Shown piece by piece: positions 18,720 through 27,842 of a stretch of DNA of 63,975 nucleotides. The stretch comes from Candidatus Poribacteria bacterium. Its GTDB lineage: Bacteria > Poribacteria > WGA-4E > WGA-3G. The stretch's first letter is position 1, and the number at the start of each line of letters is the position of its first letter. The position numbers and the translations under genes are program-made. Location of the stretch: the NCBI GenBank assembly GCA_003635255.1, contig PYJC01000076.1:1-63975 (forward strand), in the 5' to 3' direction. Below the pieces are notes generated by a model. That model was not told the DNA's origin, did no database searches, and worked only from the letters and a program-made list of their open reading frames with translations.

Positions 18720-18728
18720 CTGAATTTA

Positions 18729-20108
18729 TCAATCCGTGCCTAACTCAGAGCGGAACCGTCTACCCAAACGCCCTTTGAGGGTTCCGGCAATTTCACGCGC
18801 CGATTGTGCGATGTTGTGCAGCTCAGCCGGGTCGTTTTCGAGATCGTATAATTCGGTCACATCGTTATAGTTTTCGATAAGTTTATGGGTTGCTGTCCGG
18901 ATGCACCGAAAGTTTCGGAGCGCGCTCACAGTCTCAGTGCGATGTGTTTCCGCCTCACCGCGAAGGACAGGCGCGATGGACTTGGCATCAATACGCGGCA
19001 ACACTGGCACGCCAACCAAGTCGCACATTGTTGGATTCAGATCTATCAGTTCAACCAAACTGTCTGAAATTTGATTGCTCGCGATACCGGGTCCAGCGAT
19101 GATGAGGGGTACTCTCAGCGATGCTTCATAAGCAACACTCTTGGTGTAAAGTCCATGGTCGCCGAGCATTTCACCGTGGTCGCTGGAATAAATGATATAC
19201 GTATTGTCAAGCATCCCGCGTTGTTCAAGCGCACGCAGCATTTCGCCGATTTGGTCATCAATGAGTTCCGTCGCGGCGCAATACTGTTGTCGCGTCACAG
19301 TAATCTCGTCAGGACTGACATTAACAACACGTCGTTTTACCCATTCCGGCTTTCCGTCCATATTGTCAACGATGGCAGGCGGCATCTCAGCATTCCGATA
19401 CTTATCGCCATATTCAGTAGGCGGATCAAACGGGTCATGCGGCCCGACGAAACTGACGAACAGATGCCACGGAAAATCATCAGGGATAGTTTCAATAAAT
19501 TCGGTTGAGCGTCTGCCGATGTAGGTATCGGCAAAATCCTCAGTTGAGAGGACAGAATCGTGAGAACCGTTTTTAATCCAGCCGCCGCTACTGCGTTTTC
19601 GGTAGTCTTCGTGGAACGCCTTAAGCACGCCTTTCTCTTCAAGATAGTGAGTATAGGGACCGATAGGTGTCAGTGAGCTTCCGGCGTGCATTTTACCTTC
19701 ACATTCCTCTGGATGCGTGAATCCCCAACTATAGGTGCGTGGACGATCGCCGTAGCGTCCGTTATAGCCGTCAGGTTTGGCAAGATCGAGTTTACCGACA
19801 CACCCGACGCGATAACCGTGATCGCGGAGTTGCTGATAGTAGGTCCGCACGGTGGAAGGAAGAAAACTCCCGTTGTCCACAGCTCCCAGTCGAGAGGGTT
19901 GCAGTCCAGATGCAAGCGCGATGCGTGATGGCGCACAGACGGGTGCGTTCACTGTGCAATTCGGGAAACTAACCCCGGCTTCTGCTAACCGTCGCAAGTT
20001 CGGGGTATTGAGGGCAGTCGGGGCATTCTCAGCTGTTTCGAGATAATCGTATCGGTGCTGATCCGACATAATAAAGAGGACATTAGGTCTATCGGTTTTT
20101 CGGGTCAT
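18729..20108 (-). CDS. Type I sulfatase (alkaline phosphatase superfamily)
   Basis: 459 residues. Sulfatases hydrolyse sulfate esters using a formylglycine made from a Cys in C-x-P-S-R. Here the site is CAPSRIALASG with Cys58. Metal ligands are visible in the N-terminal MSDQHRYD and in SSDHGEMLGDHG. There is no signal peptide, so it appears cytoplasmic and may act on small imported sulfated sugars or choline sulfate-like compounds (inference). It lies 9 bases upstream of the M28 peptidase start and is probably cotranscribed. The only FGE-like protein in the window (53707-54606) lacks one expected cysteine. Confidence 0.88.
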   Translation of the reverse strand: MTRKTDRPNVLFIMSDQHRYDYLETAENAPTALNTPNLRRLAEAGVSFPNCTVNAPVCAPSRIALASGLQPSRLGAVDNGSFLPSTVRTYYQQLRDHGYRVGCVGKLDLAKPDGYNGRYGDRPRTYSWGFTHPEECEGKMHAGSSLTPIGPYTHYLEEKGVLKAFHEDYRKRSSGGWIKNGSHDSVLSTEDFADTYIGRRSTEFIETIPDDFPWHLFVSFVGPHDPFDPPTEYGDKYRNAEMPPAIVDNMDGKPEWVKRRVVNVSPDEITVTRQQYCAATELIDDQIGEMLRALEQRGMLDNTYIIYSSDHGEMLGDHGLYTKSVAYEASLRVPLIIAGPGIASNQISDSLVELIDLNPTMCDLVGVPVLPRIDAKSIAPVLRGEAETHRTETVSALRNFRCIRTATHKLIENYNDVTELYDLENDPAELHNIAQSAREIAGTLKGRLGRRFRSELGTD

Positions 20109-20239
20109 CTACAAATACCTTATGGGAACGCTTTGGTAGCATACTGTATGGAATTTCTCACCTTCTGATTTAGCATCATTATAGACGGTAATGTCCTCAT
20201 TTTCAACTAAAAAATCGTACGGAAACAGACGCAAATTTC

Positions 20240-20268
20240 TTGCCAAAATCCACTAAGCATGTTATTAT
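20240..20268 (+). promoter_or_regulatory. Sigma-70 type promoter for the VOC gene
   Basis: TTGCCA (20240-20245), 17 bases, TATTAT (20263-20268). It is 31 bases before the ATG at 20299, which has the Shine-Dalgarno AAAAAGGAGA. Confidence 0.6.
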
Positions 20269-20298
20269 GTCTCCATAATTCTCAAAAAGGAGACCAAC

Positions 20299-20721
20299 AT
20301 GGCAGTTTTTCTACATACACGCGTTCGCGTCAGCGATCTTGACGGTTCTATCGACTGGTACTGCGATCACTTAGGATTTAAAGTTCTCAGTCGGAGTGAT
20401 AAATCCCCGGCAGGCAACCAGATCGTGCATCTTGAACTCCCCGGCAACGCGCACACGTTAGAGTTAACCTATTCACCGGATTTTGAACTTCAGGTCCAAG
20501 AGGACCTGATGCACTTCGCTATCGGTGTACCGGATATCGTCGAATTTTGCGATGGATTAGAGAAGGCAGGATTGGAAATTTGGCCCGATGAATGGCGTGA
20601 TCAATTCACATCCGGTGGCATGAAAATGGCGTTCATCACCGATCCGGACGGCTACGAAGTCGAAATTTTAGAACGCGCAGATGCCTCTGGTGACCCGCTC
20701 GATGTGCTTGACGAATCTTAG
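20299..20721 (+). CDS. VOC-family (glyoxalase I-like) protein
   Basis: 140 residues, one full VOC module of two beta-alpha-beta-beta-beta units. Signatures are HTRVRVSDLDGSIDWYCDHLGFKV at the start and FITDPDGYEVEILER at the end, as in lactoylglutathione lyase (GloA). Putative metal ligands are His6, Glu in HLELPGN, His in LMHFAIGV and Glu in YEVEILE. GloA itself is one candidate (methylglyoxal detoxification), but VOC proteins vary in substrate. It has its own promoter and overlaps the convergent M55 peptidase gene by four bases. Confidence 0.8.
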   Translation: MAVFLHTRVRVSDLDGSIDWYCDHLGFKVLSRSDKSPAGNQIVHLELPGNAHTLELTYSPDFELQVQEDLMHFAIGVPDIVEFCDGLEKAGLEIWPDEWRDQFTSGGMKMAFITDPDGYEVEILERADASGDPLDVLDES

Positions 20722-21533
20722 GCGTAGGGCCAGAACTGATTCCACGCCGTCAGCCAATCTTTCGCTCGGCTTTCAACGGTGACAGGACCCGTTATTTTAA
20801 TCCCTTGTCGTCCTTTGAATTCTGCAAGTTTATCGACGCTTCCGAGTTCGATTTTGATTGTCGTTGGCGCATCAGGGACGTAAGGTTTAACACGCGTTAA
20901 ATCTGTAAGTGCTTCTCTCGCCGCGTCCTCGATCAATTGACGGGCACGGACGGGTGGGAGTTGTCGTGCGCTAAATCGACTTAATCCCTGTTTAACCGCG
21001 ACCGTAGGCAGTGCGTCGCCGAGGAGTTCTTTGGCTTCTCGGCAGACTGCCGCGTCGCCTGTGACAAGTGCCACAGGAACCCCGTATGCACCGTTGAGTG
21101 CAGCGTTCACACCCGTTTCACCCACTAAATCGTCGTTAAACCAGAGATTTCGGTATTGCACACTGGAAATGGTATGGCAGAGCACACCATCAGGCGTACC
21201 ATTCCGGGCATGCATACCGATAAGTAGGCACGCATCGCAACCGTCCTCCCACATATCGTCATAGCGACCCCATCCGTGATGTGCCACCCATTCACAATCG
21301 GGATGAATTTTATCAGGGATAAGCGAATTAAAAGTCCAGCCTTGTCCTGCGCCGTGGCAATCCACAACAACGATCTCTGTCGCGCCAGCGGCTTTGGCAC
21401 CCCGCACCGCTGCGTTAATCTCTTCCGTATAGAGGTGTCGTCCTTCTTCAAACATCGCCGCACCGCCGTTCACCTGATCCCACACAACGATACCACTAAC
21501 ACCTTCCATATCCGACATGATAAGCACTCGCAC
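20718..21533 (-). CDS. M55-family D-aminopeptidase (DppA-like)
   Basis: 271 residues, the usual length for DppA-like zinc D-aminopeptidases, which release D-amino acids from peptides such as peptidoglycan fragments. The N-terminus MRVLIMSDMEGVSGI gives the metal-binding Asp8 and Glu10. VDCHGAGQ and VAHHGWG give histidines, GMHARNGTPDGVLCHT is the conserved core, and GETGVNAAL.GAYGVPVALVTGD is typical of the family. It is a single gene, convergent with the VOC gene. Confidence 0.87.
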   Translation of the reverse strand: MRVLIMSDMEGVSGIVVWDQVNGGAAMFEEGRHLYTEEINAAVRGAKAAGATEIVVVDCHGAGQGWTFNSLIPDKIHPDCEWVAHHGWGRYDDMWEDGCDACLLIGMHARNGTPDGVLCHTISSVQYRNLWFNDDLVGETGVNAALNGAYGVPVALVTGDAAVCREAKELLGDALPTVAVKQGLSRFSARQLPPVRARQLIEDAAREALTDLTRVKPYVPDAPTTIKIELGSVDKLAEFKGRQGIKITGPVTVESRAKDWLTAWNQFWPYA

Positions 21534-21693
21534 GATTCCACTCCCTCTTTCTGATGGATTTCATAGGTTTCTTCTCAGTATAAAGCCACACTCTTTAAAA
21601 CACAAGTAGAAAATTAGAGCCTGTCACACAAATCATGAGACTGACGTAAATCCATATCTGGTAAGGCTTGAAACCTCAACAGCAAATCAATGT

Positions 21694-21722
21694 TTGACAT
21701 ACGTCTGCTATTGTGATATAAT
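21694..21722 (+). promoter_or_regulatory. Consensus sigma-70 promoter for argS
   Basis: TTGACA (21694-21699), exactly 17 bases, TATAAT (21717-21722): a perfect match. The ATG of argS is 64 bases downstream. Confidence 0.85.
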
Positions 21723-21785
21723 TTTGCTTGTTGAAAATGTGAACTTTATAGAAAACTGGTAGATACACAACTTAAATTTGCTGAT

Positions 21786-23495
21786 ATGGATACAATAAAA
21801 ACAGAAGTCTACAATATTTTAGAAGGTGCGATCCACGCCGCTGTTGCGGCAGGAGAGATTGCTATATCCGAAGTACCCACTATTCCGTTTTCACCCACCA
21901 AAACGCCTGAACACGGTGATATCGCTACACCCATTGCATTGGGACTCGCCAAACACGCGCGGATGGCACCCCGCAACATAGCCGAAATAATTGTTTCACA
22001 TATAGATCCGGATGCCCATCCTGTTATCCACCAAATTGATGTCGCTGGCGCAGGTTTCATCAACATCCATCTTTCCGACAATTATCTCTATGACACCCTC
22101 CAAACGATTACAGAGATGCAGGCAGCTTATGGTACTTGCGACAAAGGTGTCGGAAAGCCTGTCCAAATAGAGTTTGTCAGTGCTAATCCGACGGGACCGC
22201 TTAACATCGTTAGTGGACGTGCCGCAGCAGTTGGGGATACACTCGTTAATCTCCTAAATGCTATCGGCTACAAGGCGATACGTGAATTCTATGTCAACGA
22301 TGCCGGTGGTCAGGTCCAACGGCTCGGTGAATCCATTGAAGTCCGCTACCGACAGGCACTCGGTGAAGAGGGATTGGAGATTCCAGAGGGTGGATATCAG
22401 GGAGAATATATCCGGGAGTTCGCACAAACTATTGTTGAAACGGAAGGTGATACGCATCTCCAACGTAAAACAGATGAACGGGTAGCACTTTTCCGAGACA
22501 AAGGGATTGCGCACATCTTAGGACAACAGAAAGCATCTTTAGAACGTTTCGGGGTCAATTTTGATGTTTGGTCAAGTGAAAAGGCGATTCGTGAAAGTGG
22601 GAAACCTGAGGAAATCATCCAACGCTTTCAAGAGAAGGAATACCTCTACGAGGCAGAAGACGCGACATGGTTTCGGATGACGGATTTTGGCGACGATAAG
22701 GACTGCGTCGTCATTCGGCGCGATGGCGAATATACCTATTTTGTACCGGATGCCGCTTATCACCGGGATAAGTTTGACAGGGGTTTCACAACAGTTATTG
22801 ATCTCCTTGGACCCGATCATCAGGGGCATATTAGCCGCCTCAAAAACTTTGTGAAAGCACTCGGTATGCCCGATGACTGGCTCGAAATCTCTGTTATTCA
22901 GCAGGTCAATCTCGTCGATGCAGAAGGCAACCGGTTAGATATGTCGAAACGGCGCGGGCAGTTTTATACGCTTGATACACTCATTGACGAACTGGCAGAA
23001 ACTGTTGGTGAGCAATTCGCTGTAGATGTCGCCCGTTATTTCTTTTTGATGCGCGCCAACAGCACGCATCTCGATTTTAATATGGAGTTGGCAATTACAC
23101 ACGCCAGCGAGAATCCGGTCTTCTATATTCAGTATGCGCATGCTCGGTGCTGTAGTATCTTTGAGCAAGGTGCTGAACAGGGAATCATCCCAAAGCCTAT
23201 AGAAGAAGTCTCTCTAAAACAGCTGACTGAACCGATAGAACACGAACTGATCCGCAAGTTAGCCGAATTCCCATCAATTGTACTCCTGAGTGCGGAGACA
23301 CGTGAGGCACACCGTGTCCCACATTATCTACATGAACTCTCGGGAATTTTTCATCCGTACTATAACCAACACCGGGTCTTGGATCCAGCAGATATGGAAA
23401 AAACGTGCGCACGGCTGATTCTGATCCAATGCGTGCAAAGCGTATTGAGAAATGGACTGACACTTCTGGGTATCTCCGCCCCAGAATCAATGTAA
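21786..23495 (+). CDS. argS: Arginyl-tRNA synthetase
   Basis: 569 residues, class I aminoacyl-tRNA synthetase. Domains in order are the N-terminal Add-1 domain (about 1-110), the catalytic Rossmann fold with VSANPTGPLNIVSGRAAAVG (position of the HIGH motif), the KMSKS equivalent LDMSKRRGQ (about 383-391), and a C-terminal DALR anticodon-binding domain with YIQYAHARCCSI. The HIGH position reads NIVS, so both canonical histidines are replaced. The flanking PTGPL and GRAAAVGD are intact, and the gene has a perfect promoter, so it is probably functional. Confidence 0.95.
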   Translation: MDTIKTEVYNILEGAIHAAVAAGEIAISEVPTIPFSPTKTPEHGDIATPIALGLAKHARMAPRNIAEIIVSHIDPDAHPVIHQIDVAGAGFINIHLSDNYLYDTLQTITEMQAAYGTCDKGVGKPVQIEFVSANPTGPLNIVSGRAAAVGDTLVNLLNAIGYKAIREFYVNDAGGQVQRLGESIEVRYRQALGEEGLEIPEGGYQGEYIREFAQTIVETEGDTHLQRKTDERVALFRDKGIAHILGQQKASLERFGVNFDVWSSEKAIRESGKPEEIIQRFQEKEYLYEAEDATWFRMTDFGDDKDCVVIRRDGEYTYFVPDAAYHRDKFDRGFTTVIDLLGPDHQGHISRLKNFVKALGMPDDWLEISVIQQVNLVDAEGNRLDMSKRRGQFYTLDTLIDELAETVGEQFAVDVARYFFLMRANSTHLDFNMELAITHASENPVFYIQYAHARCCSIFEQGAEQGIIPKPIEEVSLKQLTEPIEHELIRKLAEFPSIVLLSAETREAHRVPHYLHELSGIFHPYYNQHRVLDPADMEKTCARLILIQCVQSVLRNGLTLLGISAPESM

Positions 23496-23498
23496 GAG

Positions 23499-23612
23499 TA
23501 GTTGTCAGTTGTCAGTTATCAGTTACAAGAGATTTTTGATAATCCCAAACCCTCTTTCTGAAAACTGAAAGGTTTTTCGGAGAAAAACCGTACTGATAAC
23601 TGATAACTATTA
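23499..23612. repeat. Intergenic repeat with GTTGTCAGTTATCAGTT arms
   Basis: The left arm (23499-23526) carries GTTGTCAGTT and GTCAGTTATCAGTT. The right arm (23591-23609) is the inverse ACTGATAACTGATAACTA. The interior contains the short inverted repeats CTTTCTGAAAACTGAAAG and GGTTTTTCGGAGAAAAACC. The repeat fills the gap between argS and the aminotransferase gene. Confidence 0.7.
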
Positions 23613-23623
23613 TAGGAAAAAAT

Positions 23624-24967
23624 ATGGCAAAAGATTATAGACAAGTCGATAAGGCACATGTGTGGCATCCGTTGTTTCAACATCAACGCCTTGAGGAGAC
23701 ACCGTTAGCGGTTTATGAATCGGCGCACGGGACAACGGTTGTGGACGCGGAAGGACGCGAGTACTTAGACGCTTACTCTGCACTCTGGAATGTCAATGTC
23801 GGTTACGGCAGGCAAGAGATCGCAGACGCAGTCTATGAACAGATACAGAAGTTGCCTTACTATCCACACTCACAGATTAACGTTCCCGCAACGATGTTAG
23901 CGGAGCAACTCGCCGCTTGCCTTCCGGGTGATTTAAACCACGTCTATTTCTGCAACAGCGGTTCGGAAGCGAACGAAACCGCCATCAAAATTGCGCGGCA
24001 GTACGGCAGACAAACTTATCCGGGTGAGAATCGCTACAAGATCATCAGTCGCTATCGTGGGTATCACGGATTTACATACGGAGCGATGTCAGCAACCGGA
24101 CAGGCACGAAGAAGGAAGGCATTTGAACCACTTGTTCCAGGGTTTTTACATGCACATCCACCCTACTGCTACCGATGTCCCATCGGATTAGATTATCCAT
24201 CCTGTGGCACTGAATGTGCCGACGAAATTGAACGGATGATCCAATGGGAAGGTCAAGAAACTGTAATTGGTGTTATCGCGGAACCTATCATCGGTGGTGG
24301 AGGTGTAGTCGTTCCACCAGACGAATACTTCCCAAAACTACGGCAAATTTGTGATGATTACGGTTTACTTCTCATACTTGATGAAGTGATTACCGGATTT
24401 GGACGGACTGGAAAGATGTTCGCATGTGAGCATTGGGATGTACAACCTGACATCATCACACTGGCAAAGGGGTTGACGAGTGGGTATCTGCCACTTGGGG
24501 CCTGTGTCGCTTCAACGAAGGTTTTCAACGCATTTCTCGGAGATGCCGATGAAAACAGGGAGTTCGCTCAGGTCTGTACTTATGGCGGACACCCAGTTGC
24601 ATGCGCTGCGGGGGTCGCGAACCTGAAAATTCTCCAAGAGGAACGCCTTTGGGAAAATGCGGAGAAAGTCGGGGCGCGTCTACTCTCGAAGTTAAAGACA
24701 CTATGCACACTTCCCATCGTTGGTGATGTACGCGGTAAAGGGTTAATGCTCGCTGTGGAGTTCATTGAAACTGATGGGGCACATCTCGAAACGGCAAAGA
24801 CAAACCGAATCATAGGACAGTTACGAGAAAAAGGGATCATTGTCGGGAAAATCGGTCATGCTGTTGAGGAACCAGAAAACATTATTTACATAGCACCACC
24901 GCTTATTTTGACGGAAGCGGAAGCAGATAGAATCTTTGAGGTGCTACACCAAGTACTTGTCCAATAA
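23624..24967 (+). CDS. Class III PLP-dependent aminotransferase
   Basis: 447 residues, fold type I omega-aminotransferase. Visible are FCNSGSEANETAIKIARQY (phosphate binding), RYRGYHGFTYGAMSATG, LLILDEVITGFGRTGKMFAC (PLP-binding Asp) and TLAKGLTSGYLPLGA with the Schiff-base Lys. The segment PPYCYRCPIGLDYPSCGTECADEIE is seen in taurine:pyruvate and putrescine/beta-alanine type members, so a taurine or beta-alanine transaminase is a reasonable guess. No sulfonate genes are adjacent. The 3' end overlaps the convergent mtnP gene by 24 bases. Confidence 0.88.
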   Translation: MAKDYRQVDKAHVWHPLFQHQRLEETPLAVYESAHGTTVVDAEGREYLDAYSALWNVNVGYGRQEIADAVYEQIQKLPYYPHSQINVPATMLAEQLAACLPGDLNHVYFCNSGSEANETAIKIARQYGRQTYPGENRYKIISRYRGYHGFTYGAMSATGQARRRKAFEPLVPGFLHAHPPYCYRCPIGLDYPSCGTECADEIERMIQWEGQETVIGVIAEPIIGGGGVVVPPDEYFPKLRQICDDYGLLLILDEVITGFGRTGKMFACEHWDVQPDIITLAKGLTSGYLPLGACVASTKVFNAFLGDADENREFAQVCTYGGHPVACAAGVANLKILQEERLWENAEKVGARLLSKLKTLCTLPIVGDVRGKGLMLAVEFIETDGAHLETAKTNRIIGQLREKGIIVGKIGHAVEEPENIIYIAPPLILTEAEADRIFEVLHQVLVQ

Positions 24968-25801
24968 GAATTTTAACTGATGTCGTTTAGCAACCGATAT
25001 TTTGTCGGGGTGAGTGGCGAGTGCGTATTGGAGTGCAGTTGAACAGGCACAGGCCCGTTCTTCCTCTGAGATTTTGGCGACAGCCGCTCGGACGATTTTT
25101 TTGGAAGTTTCAACGTTGAAACGGACATTATCAAGGATCATCTCGGTTGTCACGTTATCGTGCTCAGGGTGCCAACAATCGTAATCGGTAGAGCATGCGA
25201 GAACAGCGTAACAGATTTCAGCCTCGCGCGCGAGTTTGGCTTCAGGTGCCGCGGTCATCCCAATAATGTCAAACCCGAAGTGTCGGTAGAGTTCGGACTC
25301 AGCCTGTGTTGAAAACGCCGGTCCTTCCATACAGATGTAGGTGCCGCCGTTATGGACGTTGGCCCCGACTTCCGCAGCTGCTGTGGATAAAAGCGCGCTG
25401 AGTTGTGAGCAGAAGGGGTGTGCGAGACTCACGTGAGCAGCGATACCGTCGCCGAAAAAGGTCGATTTCCTGTCTTTGGTGTGATCGTAGAGTTGGTCCG
25501 GCACAACAAAGTGGCGAGGTTCAATATCTTGTCGTAGGCTGCCGACCGCACTGACAGAGATAAGCCATTCGACATCTAATGATTTTAGCGCATAGATATT
25601 GGCACGGACATTAATATCAGAGGGAAGCAATCGGTGACCAACACCGTGTCGCGGTAGGAAAACGACGGGTTTTCCATCAAGGTTACCGAGAATAAGGGCA
25701 TCGCTGGGTTTACCAAACGGAGTTTCAACTTCGATTTCTTCGATATCTGTTAAACCTTCCATCTGATAAAAACCGCTGCCGCCAATAATTCCGATACGCA
25801 T
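24944..25801 (-). CDS. mtnP: S-methyl-5'-thioadenosine phosphorylase
   Basis: 285 residues. MTAP cleaves methylthioadenosine with phosphate to adenine and methylthioribose-1-phosphate, in methionine salvage after polyamine synthesis. Family signatures are IGIIGGSGFYQMEGL, FLPRHGVGHRLLPSDINVRANI, DQLYDHTKDRKSTFF, YICMEGPAFSTQAES and IIGMTAAPEAKLAREAEICYA. Distinction from other purine phosphorylases rests on FSTQAES and MTAAPE. No other methionine salvage gene is in the window. Confidence 0.92.
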   Translation of the reverse strand: MRIGIIGGSGFYQMEGLTDIEEIEVETPFGKPSDALILGNLDGKPVVFLPRHGVGHRLLPSDINVRANIYALKSLDVEWLISVSAVGSLRQDIEPRHFVVPDQLYDHTKDRKSTFFGDGIAAHVSLAHPFCSQLSALLSTAAAEVGANVHNGGTYICMEGPAFSTQAESELYRHFGFDIIGMTAAPEAKLAREAEICYAVLACSTDYDCWHPEHDNVTTEMILDNVRFNVETSKKIVRAAVAKISEEERACACSTALQYALATHPDKISVAKRHQLKFLLDKYLV

Positions 25802-25931
25802 TTTTTGTCCTTTCGCAAAATCCGAATAGACTGATGTCTATTCTTCTGACAACTAATAACTGACGACTTTAACCATCAACTCGTCTGCTACGTTTTTCAA
25901 TGGCACGCGTTGATGATTAAAACTATTCAAT

Positions 25932-26753
25932 ATGGCACTATTACACTGTGATAATTTAACACTTGAGGGAAAATCCAGTTCCGCCGTTGCGACTTACATC
26001 CGGGTGAAGGAGCTTGACCTCGTTTTCGATTTAGGCAGATGTCCGATGAATTTTATCGGAATTGGTAATGTCTTTATTTCCCACTTTCATCTTGATCACT
26101 ATTTTGGGCTGCCTATCTATATCAGCCAACGTTGGCTTTCGGGGATACCCCCGGGAAACATCTATGTCCCGTGGCGAGGTTCTAAGCAGCTGATGCATAT
26201 TCTCGATAGGATCTCAGCATTAGACACAGGCAGGAGTTGGTCATACCAAATTACACCGGTGCGAGTAGGCGAGGCAATTCCGTTCCGGCAGAATTTAGTC
26301 GCACACATTTTGCCGAGCAACCATAGTGTGCCTGCGGTCTCTTATTTGATCTGTGAGGTTCGGAAGAAACTGAAACCGGAGTTTCAGCATCTCTCAGGGC
26401 GTGAAATCGCGGCGTTGAAGCAATCAGGGGTCGAAATAACGACCGAGGTGCAATTGCCCTTAGTTGCCTACCTTGGCGACACTCGGAGCATCCCGATTGA
26501 TGCGCATCCGTTACTGAAGCAGTGCAAAGTGCTAATTTGTGAATGCACATTTATCCTACCGGAACATCGGATACGTGCCAAAAAGACAATGCATTTACAC
26601 CTTGAGATGTTGCCCACAATGTTAGCCAACATTGAGAGCGAGCATATCGTTCTAACCCACTTTTCCCGACGCTATACGCCAGAACTTATCCGACAAAAAG
26701 TTTACAATTACTTACCACCAGAGGAACGTTCCCGCGTTCAACTGTTTCTTTAA
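25932..26753 (+). CDS. RNase Z-like metallo-beta-lactamase fold hydrolase
   Basis: 273 residues. The zinc motif HFHLDH is at residues 51-56. Further ligands are His in LPSNHSVPAVSYLI, Asp in YLGDTRS and the late His in IVLTHFSRRY. The last motif (THFSxRY) and the GDT segment are those of tRNase Z, which trims tRNA 3' trailers. The sequence resembles the short plant/bacterial type, so tRNA 3' processing is likely, but other MBL-fold nucleases share these motifs. It is monocistronic. Confidence 0.75.
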   Translation: MALLHCDNLTLEGKSSSAVATYIRVKELDLVFDLGRCPMNFIGIGNVFISHFHLDHYFGLPIYISQRWLSGIPPGNIYVPWRGSKQLMHILDRISALDTGRSWSYQITPVRVGEAIPFRQNLVAHILPSNHSVPAVSYLICEVRKKLKPEFQHLSGREIAALKQSGVEITTEVQLPLVAYLGDTRSIPIDAHPLLKQCKVLICECTFILPEHRIRAKKTMHLHLEMLPTMLANIESEHIVLTHFSRRYTPELIRQKVYNYLPPEERSRVQLFL

Positions 26754-26828
26754 TGTGCTGTCCACAAACAACTGTCAACAAAACGTATGGCAGAAGCGAA
26801 CGTTTCCGTCTAAATGCTGAAGGCCGAA

Positions 26829-27623
26829 TTAGTGGTGAGAACGCTTGATTTTGCCCCACGTTGTTGTTAGTTTATTTAAAGCCTCGACGGCGAGTCCTTG
26901 TGTAGCGAGTTTCATAATTTCATCTTCGGATAAGGCTCGATCAAATATCATCACCTTGTCAATGATACCTTTGAAAAAGCGGTTGCCGCCACAACAGTCA
27001 ACCCAACCGATATTTAGGACACCAATTTCTTGTTCGATATGCGGAATATCGTTAATCCCTTTCGTCAATCCGTCGGCATCGCTATAGATGTAAAGCGTGG
27101 CATGTTTCGGTTCAATTGCCATTGCAGCGAGTGCCCACTCTTCCATTGGGACCTCTGGTCCGCCATCCCATCGCCACGTTTCCGCGGAATTGTTGTTCCA
27201 GACGTAATGGAGCAGGTCGTTGTCTCCAAAGATGAGTTCAGTCGCAGTTGGTGTTCGAGAACCGACGATCCCCGCCCAAGCAGAAGCTTTCCATCCGTTA
27301 ATCCAAGCGGCATAAGTCGCCGTTTCGGTAATAACTTTGTATTTAGGAATATGGATCTTCTGTGAGCCACCATCTAATTCAACACCTTTTCCCACGCGTG
27401 CTTTTACCCAATCGGGGTCTCCGATGACTTCTCCATCGTGTTTACCAATGCTATCGGTAGCATCGCCATCAAGGGGCCAATAATTGATTAGCCCATCACT
27501 GAGATCAGCGGTGGCAGAGACACTGAAAAACAGAACGAGGCAGAGCGATAGGAATATACAACGCAGCCGCCATGCAGCACAACAATCAGATGAAACTTCG
27601 CTCTCAAACATTTCTGTAAACAT
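26829..27623 (-). CDS. Secreted LamG-domain protein with TTW tail
   Basis: About 265 residues from the ATG at 27623, chosen because AAGGGGA lies just before it; an in-frame ATG at 27665 lacks one. A hydrophobic signal segment (CIFLSLCLVLFFSVSATA) is followed by a LamG domain with GLINYWPLDGDATDS, GVELDGGSQKIHIP, ATYAAWINGW and FFKGIIDKVMIFDRALSEDEI. The C-terminus is NKLTTTWGKIKRSHH, the tail common to the four LamG proteins here. The ligand is unknown. Upstream (27686-27772) is an imperfect palindrome family member containing CTACA. Confidence 0.82.
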   Translation of the reverse strand: MFTEMFESEVSSDCCAAWRLRCIFLSLCLVLFFSVSATADLSDGLINYWPLDGDATDSIGKHDGEVIGDPDWVKARVGKGVELDGGSQKIHIPKYKVITETATYAAWINGWKASAWAGIVGSRTPTATELIFGDNDLLHYVWNNNSAETWRWDGGPEVPMEEWALAAMAIEPKHATLYIYSDADGLTKGINDIPHIEQEIGVLNIGWVDCCGGNRFFKGIIDKVMIFDRALSEDEIMKLATQGLAVEALNKLTTTWGKIKRSHH

Positions 27624-27842
27624 GGTGTTCCCCTTACCTACGCGGAGCGGTTTCAAATTTGCCATTAAAGATATAGGGTCAGATTGTGTTTGTAGAGGCG
27701 AGTCCGTATGCTATTCATTTTCGTGCATCAATGAACGATAGCGAAAGCCCGGGAACTCGCTCTACAGCACACAACGAACATTTTCTCCTAAGGCAACATA
27801 GGGAAACCGAGACATAGAAAGATGGTTCCCCTAAAATTAGGG

